Shown piece by piece: positions 46,217 to 57,511 of a stretch of DNA of 64,000 nucleotides (positions are counted from its first letter, which is position 1; each line of letters opens with the position of its first letter). The notes under the pieces are model-generated. The model was not told the origin of the DNA and searched no databases. It was given only the letters and a program-made list of their open reading frames with translations. Origin of the DNA: Talpa occidentalis (taxonomy: Eukaryota; Chordata; Mammalia; Eulipotyphla; Talpidae); the NCBI RefSeq assembly GCF_014898055.3, contig NW_023601433.1, positions 86,499,106 through 86,563,105 of the forward strand, in the 5' to 3' direction. A program made the position numbers and the translations under genes.

Positions 46217-49200
46217 CTGTAGGGAAGCAGCCAGGTGTTGGGCTGGGGAGCATGGAAGACCCAGGCTGCCAGCATTAGGGGGTGCTGCAAGCCTCATGCA
46301 GTGCTGCCTGACTCTGGGGATCACCTGACTGAAAACAAAACCTTGTCTGTTCTCTGGCTGGGCTGGGCCCGAACAGGCTGGGTGTGGCTGGGGGTGGGGG
46401 GGTGCTGTTTTCTCTCCGTCTCTGGGTGTGGCTACCGAGCCCTGGTGAGGGCTGCTCACCTGAGGAATAGGGAACTGGGTGGGCTCAGGGGCCTCATCAC
46501 GGCCAAAGTCAATCATGGTGCCACACTTGGCCACATCGTCCACCCAGAAGCCTTCAAAGAGCTGACCATGGTCCAGATGGAAGAAACGCCCCGACCCGTT
46601 CTTCATGCCTCTCTCCCAGGAGCCCTCGTAGCGGTTCCCATTCTCTGGAGGGAGACAGGGAGGTGTGGGTTTGGGGCACCGTGAACCAGCAAACAACCAG
46701 GCTGGCTCCTCCACCATGCTGCCGCCTGCACCTGCACCTGCACCATGTCACTCAGAAGCCAGAAGAAAACCAGCTTGGCTACAGTGAGCTGGGCCGGCTG
46801 GGTGGAAAAGGGTCTAGGACAACTGGGTGGCCAGGGACGTCCAGACTCAGACCAAGCTCACGCCTCCGCTGCTTCCCTGAACTTCGACAAGCAACTCTCA
46901 GCATCTTATTCTTCCTGCAAAAGATGTAGCTAATAAAACAATGGGCAGTGTTTCCAGCACTTATCTGACTGGTTCTAGCTCACTGACTCCTCACAGGAAC
47001 CGTGCTCGCTACAAAGGGTGAGAGCCTCTACTGTCCAGCTGGCGCTGGAAAAGCTCAGGGGATCGGATGGACTCACTGAAGTTCACAGTCAGGAGGTGGA
47101 GAGGCGGGATTTGAAACCAGTTCACACCAGGAGCCCACACTTTCATCACCAATCAAGTCTATTTTTCATCTGAAGAAGGTGGTGTTATAAAAGTAATAAT
47201 AAAGGTAACACAGCTCGGCTCTGACACTTCCGAGCCGTGTGAACTTGAGCAGGTCACGTCACCATTTTGGCTCACTTTCTCATTTGTAAAACGGGAATAA
47301 CAGTTGTACTCACCTTGTAGAACTGTGAAGATTAAAAAAGTGGAGACAGGGGAAAGATTTAGAAGAGCACTAAATAAACCTGAGATCGGAGGCCAGGAAG
47401 CTTTTTCTGTAAATGGACACGGAATAAGTATGTTTGTTTTTGTGGGTCATGGGATGTCTGCCATGGCTACTCAGTGCTGCCTTTGGAGCAAGAAAGCAGC
47501 CAAGGACAGTATGTAAATGATAAACAAGTCTCTGTGCTAATAAAACTTATTTACAAAAACATGTTGGGTTGGATTTGGCCCAGGGGCCAGAGTTTGCTGA
47601 TCCCTGCTATATCCAAGTATGAGCTGTTGTAGTAATGTCATTATTATTACAGTGTCAGGCATCCGCTAAGCACTTTACAAATACAAATCTTGTTTGATCT
47701 TCACAATAACCTTAGTTAAGTTTCATCTTTATCCTTATATTACAGATGAGAAAACTGAGGCCAAAGTTGAGGCAAAATGCTGAGCTCACAATAAGGGTTT
47801 GAGCCAGGATTTGAACTCAGGCAGGGTGGCTCCATAGTCCAGACCATAAGAAAAGATGCATCTCCAGGGCACCTCTCTGGTGGCACAAGGGGCTAAGTCT
47901 CAGTACTATGACACTATCAACAGCAATGCAGCATGAGTCCGATCTCCAGCCAAGGAGTTGACCTACATGGCACCGCAGACCTCTCCTGTTTTGCCTGCTG
48001 CACCTCTCAGCACTTTGTTTCAGTGGATCCACCTGTTCTGCTCCCCACTCTGTCTCTGGTGAGTCCTCTCACATACCCCACCCTGCACTTCTGGCCTGCA
48101 CCCCAGCTCTCGTATGCATAAATAAACAAAAAAAATCTGAAAAAAAGATGCATCTCCAGTCCTCCTACTGTGGGGCACTGTAGTGCCTGGTGAAAAGTTG
48201 GAATCTTTAGTTTGCAGGAGACTGGGCTCTGGTGCATGCCCTCACCCAGAACACCTACTATGTACCAGGGAGTGGGGAAACAGTGGGGAACAAAACAGAC
48301 ACAGACCTGGTCCTGCTGCCACTCCCAATCCGGTGGGATAATGATATCAGCTTTGGGCCTCCCCGGTGGCGCAGCCAGTTGAACACAGTACTGTGAAGCT
48401 GTCCGCAGCCTCTGCAATGCGAGTTCAATTCCCAGCTGGCCAGGGAGATACCCACATGGCGCGGCAGACCTCTCCTGTCTCGCCCACTGTTCCCCTCAGC
48501 AGTGTCTTTGGTCCATCTGCCTGTTCTGCTCCCCTCTCTGTCTCTGGTGAATTATCTCACCCTCCCGCATCTCTGGCCTATACCCCAGTTCTTATATAAA
48601 CAAATCTTTTAAAAAAATGATACCAGCTTTATAGAGAGCGTACTATGTGCCAGGCCCTGCTCTGAGCACTTACACAGACTGACTCCCTTTTCTAATCCTC
48701 AGTACTGCCTGATGAAGTGGGCAGGTGTCTGTTGTTCCTGGTTTACAGACGAGGAACGTGAGGCACAGAGAGGCAAAGTATCTCACCCAAGATGATCCAC
48801 CTGTTTAAGTGTTTTTTTATAAAGATTTATTTATTTATGCATACAAGAACCGGTGTCCAGGCCAGAGGTGCAGGATGGTGAAAAGATTCACCAGAGATAG
48901 AGTGGGGAGAAGAACAGGCAGATTGAAAACACTGCAGTGGGCGAGACAGGAGAGGTCTGCTGCGCCATGTGGGTATCTCCCTGACAGGCTGGGGATCAAA
49001 CTTGTGCTGCAGAGGCTATGAACAGCTTCATAGTGCTGTGCTTAACCCCTTGTACCACCAGGGAGGCCCCGCCTGGCATTAAGTGTTAAGAAGGAAAGGA
49101 AGCCGGTGCTGAGAATAATGGGGAAAAGTGCTTTAGGTGGAATGGACAGGGAAGGCCTCTGAGAAGCAGATAGTGCAGAGATTTTTATTCCAGGAAGAGA

Positions 49201-52200
49201 GACCAGCAGTTCAAGGGCCCTGAGGCAGAAATTGAGGGTGTAACTGAGAGAATGTTAGTATATACTGACTGAACCAAGTGAGTTCAGGGGAGAGGTGTTA
49301 AAGAGGCATTCAAGAGAGGTGGGAGCAAGGCTGGAGGGGATCCCCATCATGCTGGGCCTCATGGACCCCAGTAAGGGCTCTGAATTCGGTAAGGGCAACA
49401 GGGAGCTGTACAAAGGTTGAAAGCAGGGCAGCGGCAACATTCGCTTGTATAAAGTTCACTCTGATCGCTATGTAGAGAGGGGGTTAAAGCCTGACACTAG
49501 TGTGGACACCTCTTACTCTTCCCTGGGCCTGGGAAGCCTCTTCCCCAGCTCAGTGAAAATCCAGGTCTTTCAGATGGAGAATGACGCCTCTTTCGGGAGG
49601 CATTCCCTGACAAATCCAAATATCCCCTGCCCCTAACTCCTTTGTCATTTTCTCACACACCTTCCTGTTTTTTTTCTTTATTACTTTTATTGACAAGATT
49701 TATAGGAACAAATTGTATATTTAAAATCATAGGCCAATTCTTAGTTCTTACTTAGTTGCTTAGTCCATTCATCTGTAATATGTATAACTCTAAGGTCTTA
49801 ACCTGTGAAAATAACTACTAACAGTCAACATTTGTATCTCATTTTTGTATTTGTTTTATGATGCAAAGATAGTTTATTTTAAGCACCCAACTGGTTTATC
49901 GAAGACCTAATTTTCTCATAAGCTGCAAGTTTTATTTTAAAATTCAGATTATTTAATAAACTCATTAGGACCACACCTTCCTGTTTTCAAGGTGAATTCC
50001 TTAGTACTTTTTTTGACCCCACAATTATCAGGCTGTGTGACTCGAGCCAGCAACTTAACCTCTCTGTGCCTCAGTTCATCTGTAAAATGGGGCTGGTAGC
50101 GGTGCCAACCTTAGATTGTTGGGAGGTGTTAGTGAGCTCAGTGTTGTCAAATTGCAGGCCGTGATTATTACGACGATAAGAAATCGCCCCAGTTGTGCAT
50201 GTTTATTGTTAGGCTTCCATTGTAGAGCATAAGCTCTTCAAGGCCAGGGACCTGGGCCTCTCAGTCACCTTAAGCCACACAGGGGGCCCGGGGTGTGGTC
50301 CCTTGCGGGGCGGGGCTGGGAGGGATGTGGGTGTGGCCAGGGGCGGGGCTGGGGTTGGTGGGCGGGGTCAGCAGGCCTTGTGGGCGGGGCGGGGCGGGGC
50401 GGGGCGGGGACTCACTCTGACGCAACATGCCCGCCCCGTCTGGCTTGTCGTTCAGCCACTGGCCTTCGAAGATGTCCCCGTTGCTGTAGTACATGCGGCC
50501 CCATCCACTGCGCTGGTTGCCGCACCACTCACCCTCGTAATACTCCTTCGCCCCAAAAAACTGGACCCCATAACCCTGGAAACACAAAGGTGACTCTGTT
50601 CGTGGCGCCGCCAGCACGAAGGCAGCGCCCCCTGCTCCCCCCACCCGCCCGCACCCCTGGGCTCCGTCCTCCTCCCGCCGCGGGCTGCGGCTGAGCGCTC
50701 CGGGTCCCGCCCTCCAGCCCCCCGCGCCCGCCTTCGGGCAGCCCCTCGCGTCTCCTCGCAGGCCCCTTCCCCCTCCCATTCCCGCCTTGCGTTCTCCACA
50801 CAAGCTAAATCGCCATCTTGATTGCTGCGTCTCCCCAACTCTGATTTGACCCCATTAAAAACTGCAGATATCTGTGAGAATCCTATCAAAACTATAGGGT
50901 AGAAAAATGGTAGAAACATCACATTTAGCACCATAGAGAATCATCCAACTCTCCCCGCACCCCCGAAGGTCATACCTGGGAGGTTGGGTTAAGCTGCCCA
51001 AGTCTACCCACCCCCATCCAGATCCCCCACCTAGCCTTCAAGGCCCCCCCTACCCCTCTTCTCACCCCCCCCCTTGCTATTTGTCATCTCCTTCCCTTTG
51101 CGACTTCTGTTTCCTTTGCTAAGTCCCCTTCTTTTTCCCCACTGGGTAACTCCTTGGATATTTTGGTATCGCCTCCTACAGGAAGCCTGCCTTGAATTCT
51201 CAATGACCTTCCTCTTGAAAACCTCTAACCTAACACTCTATCATATGTGTTGTTTATTCTGGGATCTATCTCCCCCCACCCACTAGCTAGTAAACAATTT
51301 GAGGGCAGAAATCATAAAACCCTGGACTCTTACATGTTAGGGGTACAACCCACCCAAGGCACTTCATCACTCTGAGCTTGTTTCTCATCAGTAAAATGAG
51401 GATGAGAATGATGGTGTTGTTGAGTGGCAGTACTACCTTATTATGTCTCCATGGCCGATGGCGAGACTTCATTCAAGTTTGTTAGAGAAACCTGAAGGAA
51501 CGTGACCCCAGCTTGGGCATTTATGGGTTAAGGACGTGCCTCTGGCTTCCTCCGATCCCTCGGGGCCTTCCTTTCTGGTCTTGTGGCCAAGGAAGGGCAA
51601 GATGACCTGTGCTTTCTTGCTCCCTTTTTTCCTACTCCCCCTCACCCAGGTCCAACAGAAAGGTTCTCAGAAAAGGGAGAGCCAGGGAAAAGAAGGCCAG
51701 GAAATGAGCGGGGATGAGGAGGGAGGAGACTGCCCCACACTGCCTGGCTGGCTTCTGGTAGCCACGGGGCTCCTTGGGCGCCTCCCTGCGCCCTCTCCTC
51801 TGGCTTCCTGTTTCCTGGCTTTTGTTCTGAGAAGGCTTTAGATTCCCCACCCCTTCCTTCTCCCACCCACACAGCAACCCTGTAACTACTCCCCTCCCAG
51901 ACCTCCTCCCCTTTCTCCCAGGCCTGACTTTTGCACCCCACACATGAAAGCATGGGAGGCCTGCTTTCAGCCTGGCTTACTCATCACTCACCGATTTCTT
52001 ATCGCCTTTCCACCAGCCTGAGTACACTCTCACGTACTTTCCTGTCTCCGGGTCTGGAACGCTGAGGGTGCCATAGCCATCTCGTTTCCCAAACTTCCAG
52101 TCTCCCTCATAGATGACTCCTTTCTTCTTCCAGATTTGTGTTCCTTTTCCTGGAACATAGATGGGCCAACACTTCAGATGTGGGGCTGGGGGTGGTGGTG

Positions 52201-55200
52201 GCAGGCACCATGTCTGCCTAAGCCTCAGGGACCCTTAGATTTAGTGATTCTGAAGGGCAAGGACAGTGGATGTATGCTTCGCCTCTAGACCCCGAAGAGA
52301 GCCCGAAGAGAGTTCTAGCCCTACAAACAGCAATTCTCAAGCCCTCTGCCCTGAAGCTGGAGTGATACAGCAAACCCTGAGTAGAAACCTTTTCAGTGTT
52401 TCAGCCTCTTTTCTTTTTTTTTTTTTTAAAGATTTATTTATTTATTTATACAAGCACTGGGTACAGTCAGAAGCGCGGGAGGATGAGAGAATTCACCAGA
52501 GCCAGAGTGGGGAACAGAACAGGCAGACTTGACGAAATACACTGCTGAGGGGAGTAGCAGGCAGCAGGAGAGGTCTGTCGTGCCATGTGGGACCCTCGCC
52601 GGCGGCCGGGGATCAAACTGGCGCTGCAGAGGCTGTGGGCAGCTTCACAGCCCAGCGCTCAACCGCTGCACCACCAGGGGAGGCCCCTCATTTCTTATTA
52701 ATATGTCATGAATAACCTAGATCACTATGCAAAGGCCCTGTTTCAACTGTTTGTCCCTTGGCCTGGAACAGTCTTTCACAGATATTCATTCACCCCCTAC
52801 CTCCTGCATGTCTTTGCTCAAATCCCATTTTCTCAGTGAGGCTACCCTGACCAGCCCATATAAAACTGCAAGACTGGGACCTCCCTGATGGCACGGGGGT
52901 TAAAGACACAGGCTATCAAGCTAGGCCAGCCACTGCAACATGAGTTCAATCCCCGACCAGGGCTGACCCACATGGCAGAGCAGACCTCTGCTGTCTTGTC
53001 TGCTGCTCCCCTCAGCAGTGTATTTCAGTCAGTCCACCTGTTCTGCTCCCCACTCTGTCTCCGGTGAATCCTCTCACCTCCCACAACTCTGGCCTGTACC
53101 CCAGTTCTTGTATGTATAAATAAATAAATCTTAAAAAAAACCCACAAAACTGCAAGCCTCTCCCACCCTCTTATTTATATGACTCATCTAACAGAACAGA
53201 TAATTCACTTCCTTATCATTTATCACCTACTGGCTGTCTCTTCCAGGAGAATGTGCACTGCATTGAGGGTATTGGCTTAAGTCTGTTTTGTCTGTTGAAC
53301 TATTGCCAGCACTAAAGAACAGTGCTTGTCCTGTTGTTGGTGACCAATATTTATCCAACAGAGACATTTGTTAAGCAAAGGGATGAATGAAATATTTGTG
53401 GAGTATTCCTTTGGGCCATTTCATATCTTGATTCTCTGTAGCTCAGGGGCAAAAAATCTGACAAGTAACATCTCAGACAAGTAACTTAACTCTGGAGCTC
53501 AATTTCTTCATCTATAAAATGGGGATTATCTTGTGAGATTGTGTGATCACTAAATTCATTTTTTTAAAGATTTATTAATTTTATACAAGAGCTGGGGTAC
53601 AGGCCAGAGGTGCAGGAGGGTGAGAGGATTCACCAGAGACAGAGCAGGGAGAAGAACAGGCAGAAGGACTGAAAACACTGCTGAGGGGAGCTGGGGGAGG
53701 GACAGGAGAGGTCTGCTGCGCCATGTGGGACTGTCGCTGGCCGGCCGGGAATCGAACCCGCGCTGCAGAGTCTGCGGACAGCTTCACAGCGCTGCACTCA
53801 ACCCGCTGCGCCCCCTGGGAGGCCCCACTAAATTCAATTTTATATGTAAACACTTAGAACAGTGCCTGCAAATAGGTTAGAGGATAGCAAGGCTTTTGCC
53901 CTTCAGGGAGGGCCCAGCGACACCGCCGTGGACTTGAAGCTGTTTCCACCTGTCACTCCGGAGCGCGAGGAGAGCCAGCCCTCCCGCTGGGGCCCCGCCC
54001 CCTGGCCAGCCCAGCCAATCGGTGCAGCCCACTCGCCCTGGCCCTGTGATTGGTTCACTGACGGGCATGTGACCGGCAGCGCCCAATGAGACTCAAGCCC
54101 GGTTCCGCGGCGGGAGCGGCCGGAGGGGCTGCGGGGCGGGGCCGCGAGAGCCGCCTGCGGGCGCCCGCGCGGGAGGAGCGCGGAGCAGCGCCGCGAGGTC
54201 GCGGGTGGGGGGCGAGGCCAGCTCCCGCGACATTCGACCTCAGCGCTCGCCGGCGGCCGCCCGAGCTGCCTCACAAGCCACGCGCCCGCGGCTTCGGGTG
54301 GGCGCGCGAGGAGCTGGGTGGGCGCCTGGCCAGAGCCGGCGCTCGTCTGACCCGGGACCCGGGCGCCCGCCGAGGGGCGACGCCGGAGCCGAGCCGGAGG
54401 GCCGCGGGCGGGAGTGAAGGCGGGAGTTGTCCCGGGTGGGCCGCGACTGTGCCTTCCCGTGTACTCACGTGGCTGCCGCGATGCAGGGGCTCGGGGAGGA
54501 AAGGGCCTTCCTATGAAGCTGTCCGCAGCCTCTGCAGCATGAGCTCGATCCCCGGGCAGGGAGATACCCATGTGGCGCGGCAGACCTCTCCTGTCTCTTC
54601 TGCTGCTCCCCTCAGCAGTGTACCTCGGCCAGTCTGCCCGTCCTGCTCCCCACTCTGTCTCTGGTGACTCCTCTCATCCCCCCACCTCTGGCCTGTACCC
54701 CAGCTCTAGTATGCATAAATAAATCTTAACAAAGAAAAAAAGAGAAATATCTCAGAATTTCTCTTATTGGTCCAGATGTGGCACAGGTCGGAGGGGCCTA
54801 TTATTAGAAGGTGAAGGGTGTGGGAGGCCTCCCTGGGGGTGCAAGCGGTTAAGTCTCAGTGCTTTGAAGTTACCGCCAGATACTGCAGCATGAGTTCGAT
54901 CCCCAGCCAGGGAGCTGACCCCCATGGCGCAGCAGACCTCTCCTGTCTTGCCTGCTGCTCCCCTCAGCAATGTATTTCAGTAGATCAGCTTGTTCTGCTC
55001 CCCACTCTGTCTCTGGTCAGTCCCCTCACCCCCTGCACCTCTGGCCTGTACCCCAGTTCCTGTATGCACAAATAAATAAATAAATCTTTAAAAAAAAAAT
55101 AGGTTTCTGGCCTCCCCGGTGGCGCAGCGGTTGAGCGCTGGGTTGCGAAGCTGCCCGCGGCCTCTGCGGTGCCGGTTCGATCCCTGGCTGCTCCCGGCCA

Positions 55201-55385
55201 CTGGAGGAGGGTCCCACATGGTGTGCAGGCCTCTCCTGCCGCCCGCTGCTCCCCTCAGCAGTGTACTTCGTCCTTCTGCCTGCTCTGCTCCCCGCTCTGG
55301 CTCTGGTGAATTCTCTCACCCTCCCGTGCTTCTGACTGTACCAGTGCATGTATAAACAAACAAACAAACAATAAATAAAGCATGC

Positions 55386-55416
<31 letters not shown>

Positions 55417-56111
55417 TAGGTTTCTTTTAAAAAAAAAAAGCACAGACTCTGGAACTGCAAGCTCCGGAAGCCACACCACAGGGTTTTTGGAATAAAAAAA
55501 AATGTTTTTCTGGGTTTAGTTGGTAGCACAAAGATTCCCCTGACCCGCTGCTGGTTAGACCAGAGCTCAGCCCAGTTAAATCTGAGCCCAGCGACTTCTG
55601 GGGTAGGGGGCCTCCCCCCCACATTCCCTCCCTGCCCACATCAGCCTTCGGGATATCAGGGTCCTCTGAAGACCAGAATCCCAATGACAAGTTGGTTCTG
55701 GGGCTGCCGCGTCCTCAGCCGGCCGTGGCGAGGACAGGCAGGGGCTGAGCTTGGGCGCCCAGAGCTGGGCCGCGTCGGGTCTCTCAGGACCACTCTGGCC
55801 TGAGACCTGTCTCAGCTGGCGTCCGGGCTGAGTTTTGTTCCAGAGCCCAGTGTAGGGGGTCCCTGGCTGGCCCCCCTTGGGGACACGGCTTTGTCCCCAG
55901 CGAGCTCTGTGCAATGCACCGCTTCCTCGGTCCGGACCCCAGCAGCCCGCGCCGAGGGCCCCTCACCGTGCTTCAGGTTGTCCTTCCACTCGCCCACGTA
56001 GCAGTCGCCGTTGGTGGCGTACACCTGGTGCCTCAGTCCGCTCTTCTGGGCCTTGCGGTCCCACTCCTTCCACCAGGGCTGCGCCTTCTGCGGGTGCTTG
56101 GAGAGAGGCAT
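46139..56111 (-). CDS. MORN3: MORN3, MORN repeat-containing protein 3
   Basis: Five minus-strand exons join in frame to 241 residues, against 240 for human MORN3. Seven MORN repeats are visible, starting near residues 38 (YVGEWKDN), 62 (YEGDWKFG), 91 (YSGWWKGD), 114 (YEGEWCGN), 137 (FEGQWLND), 160 (YEGSWERG) and 184 (FEGFWVDD). They are followed by a charged C-terminal tail ending KKTEKERD. MORN repeats make elongated beta-hairpin sheets. The mammalian protein is testis-enriched and has been reported to bind spermiogenesis and p53/SIRT1 partners. Every junction follows GT-AG with matching phase. The gene is tail-to-tail with ORAI1, as in human. Confidence 0.95.
46217..46459 (-). other. MORN3: MORN3 intron 4
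   Basis: Short 243-nt intron with no repeat. Confidence 0.9.
46460..46644 (-). CDS. MORN3: MORN3 coding exon 4
   Basis: The 185-nt exon codes KNGNRYEGSWERGMKNGSGR to QFPIPQ. Acceptor CCCTCCAG, donor GTGAGC, phase 0 at its 3' end. Confidence 0.95.
47205..47345 (+). repeat. MIR relic
   Basis: TGTGAACTTGAGCAGGTCAC and TTTCTCATTTGTAAAACGGG in MIR order. Confidence 0.75.
47398..47607 (+). repeat. hAT-type DNA transposon relic
   Basis: Shares AAAACTTATTTACAAAAAC and the closing segment CAGAGTTTGCTGATCCCTG with the element family seen at 30690-30890. Confidence 0.65.
47625..47830 (-). repeat. MIR relic
   Basis: Antisense MIR: TATTACAGATGAGAAAACTG and GAGCCAGGATTTGAACTCAG. Confidence 0.78.
47870..48144 (+). 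mobile_element. tRNA-Glu-type SINE, subfamily A (copy 36)
   Basis: Perfect target duplication AAGATGCATCTCCAG. The tail carries an A-rich insertion and reads TCTGAAAAAA rather than TCTTT. Confidence 0.94.
48357..48616 (+). mobile_element. tRNA-Glu-type SINE, subfamily C (copy 37)
   Basis: Target duplication ATGATATCAGCTTT / ATGATACCAGCTTT. Confidence 0.94.
48630..48795 (-). repeat. MIR relic
   Basis: Antisense MIR: GAGCGTACTATGTGCCAGGC, CTGGTTTACAGACGAGGAAC. Confidence 0.78.
48817..49069 (-). mobile_element. tRNA-Glu-type SINE, subfamily A (copy 38)
   Basis: In the MORN3 sense orientation. A short deletion removes part of the CTGAGGGGAGCAGC motif. Confidence 0.93.
49070..50030. other. MORN3 intronic stretch
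   Basis: Nothing identifiable except an AT-rich segment from about 49670 to 49970. Confidence 0.5.
50030..50180 (+). repeat. MIR relic
   Basis: AACTTAACCTCTCTGTGCCT and TTCATCTGTAAAATGGGGCT in MIR order. Confidence 0.78.
50416..50575 (-). CDS. MORN3: MORN3 coding exon 3
   Basis: The 160-nt exon begins GGTTATGGGGTCCAG after TTTCCAG and codes GYGVQFFGAKEYYEGEW through GMLRQ plus one base. The donor GTGAGT is followed at once by a C-rich tract (CCCCGCCCC repeats in the sense strand). Confidence 0.95.
50576..51991 (-). other. MORN3: MORN3 intron 2
   Basis: The 1.4-kb intron is free of SINEs. It is GC-rich near exon 3, and a MIR-like relic (CATCAGTAAAATGAGGATGA) lies at about 51330-51430. Confidence 0.88.
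51992..52149 (-). CDS. MORN3: MORN3 coding exon 2
   Basis: The 158-nt exon lies between the acceptor GTTCCAG and the donor GTGAGT. It codes residues about 49-101 (GKGTQIWKKKGVIYEGDWKF onward, ending GDKKS). It is too short in the right frame to stand out as an open frame and was found by matching the human protein and splice sites. Confidence 0.94.
52418..52687 (-). mobile_element. tRNA-Glu-type SINE, subfamily B (copy 39)
   Basis: Full length; flanked by CCTCTTTTCTT and CCTCATTTCTT. Confidence 0.93.
52876..53141 (+). mobile_element. tRNA-Glu-type SINE, subfamily A (copy 40)
   Basis: Target duplication AAAACTGCAAGACT / AAAACTGCAAGCCT. Full length. Confidence 0.93.
53430..53875 (+). repeat. 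MIR relic interrupted by SINE copy 41
   Basis: AAGTAACTTAACTCTGGAGC and TTCATCTATAAAATGGGGAT lie before the SINE, and CACTTAGAACAGTGCCTGCA after it. Confidence 0.72.
53561..53826 (-). mobile_element. tRNA-Glu-type SINE, subfamily C (copy 41)
   Basis: Target duplication CACTAAATTCATTTT / CACTAAATTCAATTT inside a MIR. Confidence 0.94.
53930..54480. promoter_or_regulatory. CpG island with three CCAAT boxes inside MORN3 intron 1
   Basis: This GC- and CpG-rich segment has CCAAT at 54015-54019, its complement ATTGG at 54049-54053 and CCAAT at 54083-54087. The centres are exactly 34 bp apart. A CATGTGAC E-box-like site lies at 54066. Evenly spaced CCAAT boxes are typical of NF-Y-driven TATA-less promoters. 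No exon could be assigned, so the transcript and its direction are unknown. It may be an alternative MORN3 promoter or that of a separate RNA. Confidence 0.6.
54505..54741 (+). mobile_element. tRNA-Glu-type SINE, 5' part missing (copy 42)
   Basis: Begins at CCTATGAAGCTGTCCGC without the A-box and ends AATAAATCTTAACAAAG. It borders the intronic CpG island. Confidence 0.9.
54822..55100 (+). mobile_element. tRNA-Glu-type SINE, subfamily A (copy 43)
   Basis: Full length; its A-tail is followed by TAGGTTTCT, the target shared with copy 44. Confidence 0.93.
55109..55417 (+). mobile_element. tRNA-Glu-type SINE, subfamily B with extended tail (copy 44)
   Basis: Target duplication AATAGGTTTCT. After (CAAA)n the tail continues AATAAAGCATGCTTATAAAA, an extension shared with copy 54. 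Both read CCCGCGGCCTCTGCGG where other B copies read CCCGCAGCCTCTGCAG. Confidence 0.92.
55418..55966. other. MORN3 intronic stretch
   Basis: Unique sequence with no identifiable element next to MORN3 coding exon 1. Confidence 0.5.
55967..56111 (-). CDS. MORN3: MORN3 coding exon 1
   Basis: ATG at 56111-56109 starts MPLSKHPQKAQPWWKEWDRK. The exon codes 48 residues plus one base and ends at the donor GTGAGG (66-65 in 559xx). A likely acceptor, CTCCGCAG, lies just upstream with the exon beginning near 56122, so 5' UTR sequence comes from a separate exon. Confidence 0.94.
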
Positions 56112-56529
56112 GCTGGCTGCTCCTGCGGAGCCACAGGCGGGGGCGCAGGGGCATTGGGCTCAGTGGGCACGTAATGCCTAGATCCCGGGGCATCCCCCGG
56201 AACCCCTGTCTGAGCTCAGGTGGGGTGAGTCATGTGTTCTCAGTCCCCAGGAGGGTGAGCAGCCCTGGTGATATCCTTTGTGCTGGACTGGCCCTCGGCT
56301 TCCCTCCCTGGCTTTTCCAGAGGTCTCAGCAGACAGGCTCTGATGGCACAATTGCTTGGAAACCCTGGGAGACAGCAGGGAGGTTTGTGATGGCATCAGG
56401 AGAAAGTGACCCTGGGGTGGGGGGCGAGGGCCACACACTTAAAACCCAGCGTGACAAGCAGCGGGAATGCTGACTTCATTTTTTAATTTTTATTTTTAAA
56501 AAATTTTTCTTACTTTTGGGTAAAAAAAA

Positions 56530-56702
56530 AACTGGGGTATAGGCCAGAGGTGCAGGGATGAGAGGATTCACCAGAGACAGAGTGGGGAGCAGAACAGGGG
56601 GATCAACTGAAATACACCCCTGAGGGGAGCAGCGCAGAGACAGGAGAGGTCTGCTGCGCCATGTAGTTCAGCTCCCAGGCCGGGGATCGAACTCTTGCTG
56701 CC
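56530..56702 (-). mobile_element. tRNA-Glu-type SINE, 5'-truncated (copy 45)
   Basis: Runs from AACTGGGGTATAGGCC to GGGGATCGAACTCTTGC; head and A-box are absent. Confidence 0.88.
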
Positions 56703-56999
56703 TTAGAAGGGCCCTACTGGGTTTGCTGCTCTGCTGTCACCATTTTCAAATTCTTAGTCCTTTATGAGCAGGTCCCCACCCATGGAGGAGCTGGCTCCTG
56801 GCTGCATCAGGGCCCCTGGAGTCCCGCCAGGCTGGCTAGCCACTCGCTGCTACTGAGTTTGCTGGTGACGTGTAGGATCAGGAAACAGCAAGGGCAAAAC
56901 CTGGGAGGGTGCAGCGGTTCCACATCCTAAATTTAAGGTTTTTCTTTTTCTCAACGTTTCCAAGAACCACTGTACTGTGATTCATCTTTAAATGAATTC

Positions 57000-57274
57000 A
57001 CTGATGGCGCAGGGGTTACGTGTCAACACAATGAAGCTGTCCGCAGCCACTGCAGCACCAGTTTTATCCCGGCCAGGGACCTAACCCACGTGGCGCAACA
57101 TACCTCTCCTGTCTCCCCGCTGCGCCCCTCAGCAGTGTATTTCCGTCAATCCGCCTGTTCTGTTCCCCACTCTGTCTCTGGTGAATCCTCTCACCTAGCC
57201 TCCCTCCCCGCAGCTCTGGCCTGTACCTCAGTTCTGTATGCATAAATAAGTCTTTAAAAAAATAATAAAAATAG
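57000..57274 (+). mobile_element. tRNA-Glu-type SINE, subfamily A (copy 46)
   Basis: Lacks the first bases (starts CTGATGGCGCAGGGGTTA). Tail AATAAGTCTTTAAAAAAAT. Copies 46, 47 and 48 lie head-to-tail. Confidence 0.92.
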
Positions 57275-57511
57275 GGGCCTCCCCGGTGGCGCAGTGGGTT
57301 GAGCTCAGTTGAAGCTGCCCACAGCCTGCCCAGTACAGGTTCGATTCCTGGTGGGCCAGGGAGATTCCTTTTCTGTTGCGCCCGCTGCTCCCCTCAGCAG
57401 TGTTCTCTGTCTGTCTGCCTGTTCTGCTTCCTGCTCTGTCTCTGGTGAATTATCTCACCCTCCCGTGCCTCTGGCCTGTACCCCAGTTCTTGTATAAATA
57501 AATACATCTTG
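57275..57511 (+). mobile_element. tRNA-Glu-type SINE, subfamily C (copy 47)
   Basis: Internal deletion around the CACATGGCGCAGCAGACC motif; tail AATAAATACATCTT without a poly(A) run before copy 48. Confidence 0.91.

Larger units (their letters stand above)
46645..50415 (-). other. MORN3: MORN3 intron 3
   Basis: The 3.8-kb intron holds SINE copies 36-38, three MIR relics, one hAT relic and an AT-rich segment (49670-49970). No additional exon is seen. Confidence 0.88.
52150..55966 (-). other. MORN3: MORN3 intron 1 (between coding exons 1 and 2)
   Basis: The 3.8-kb intron holds SINE copies 39-44, one MIR relic and an unexpected CpG island at 53930-54480. Confidence 0.88.
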
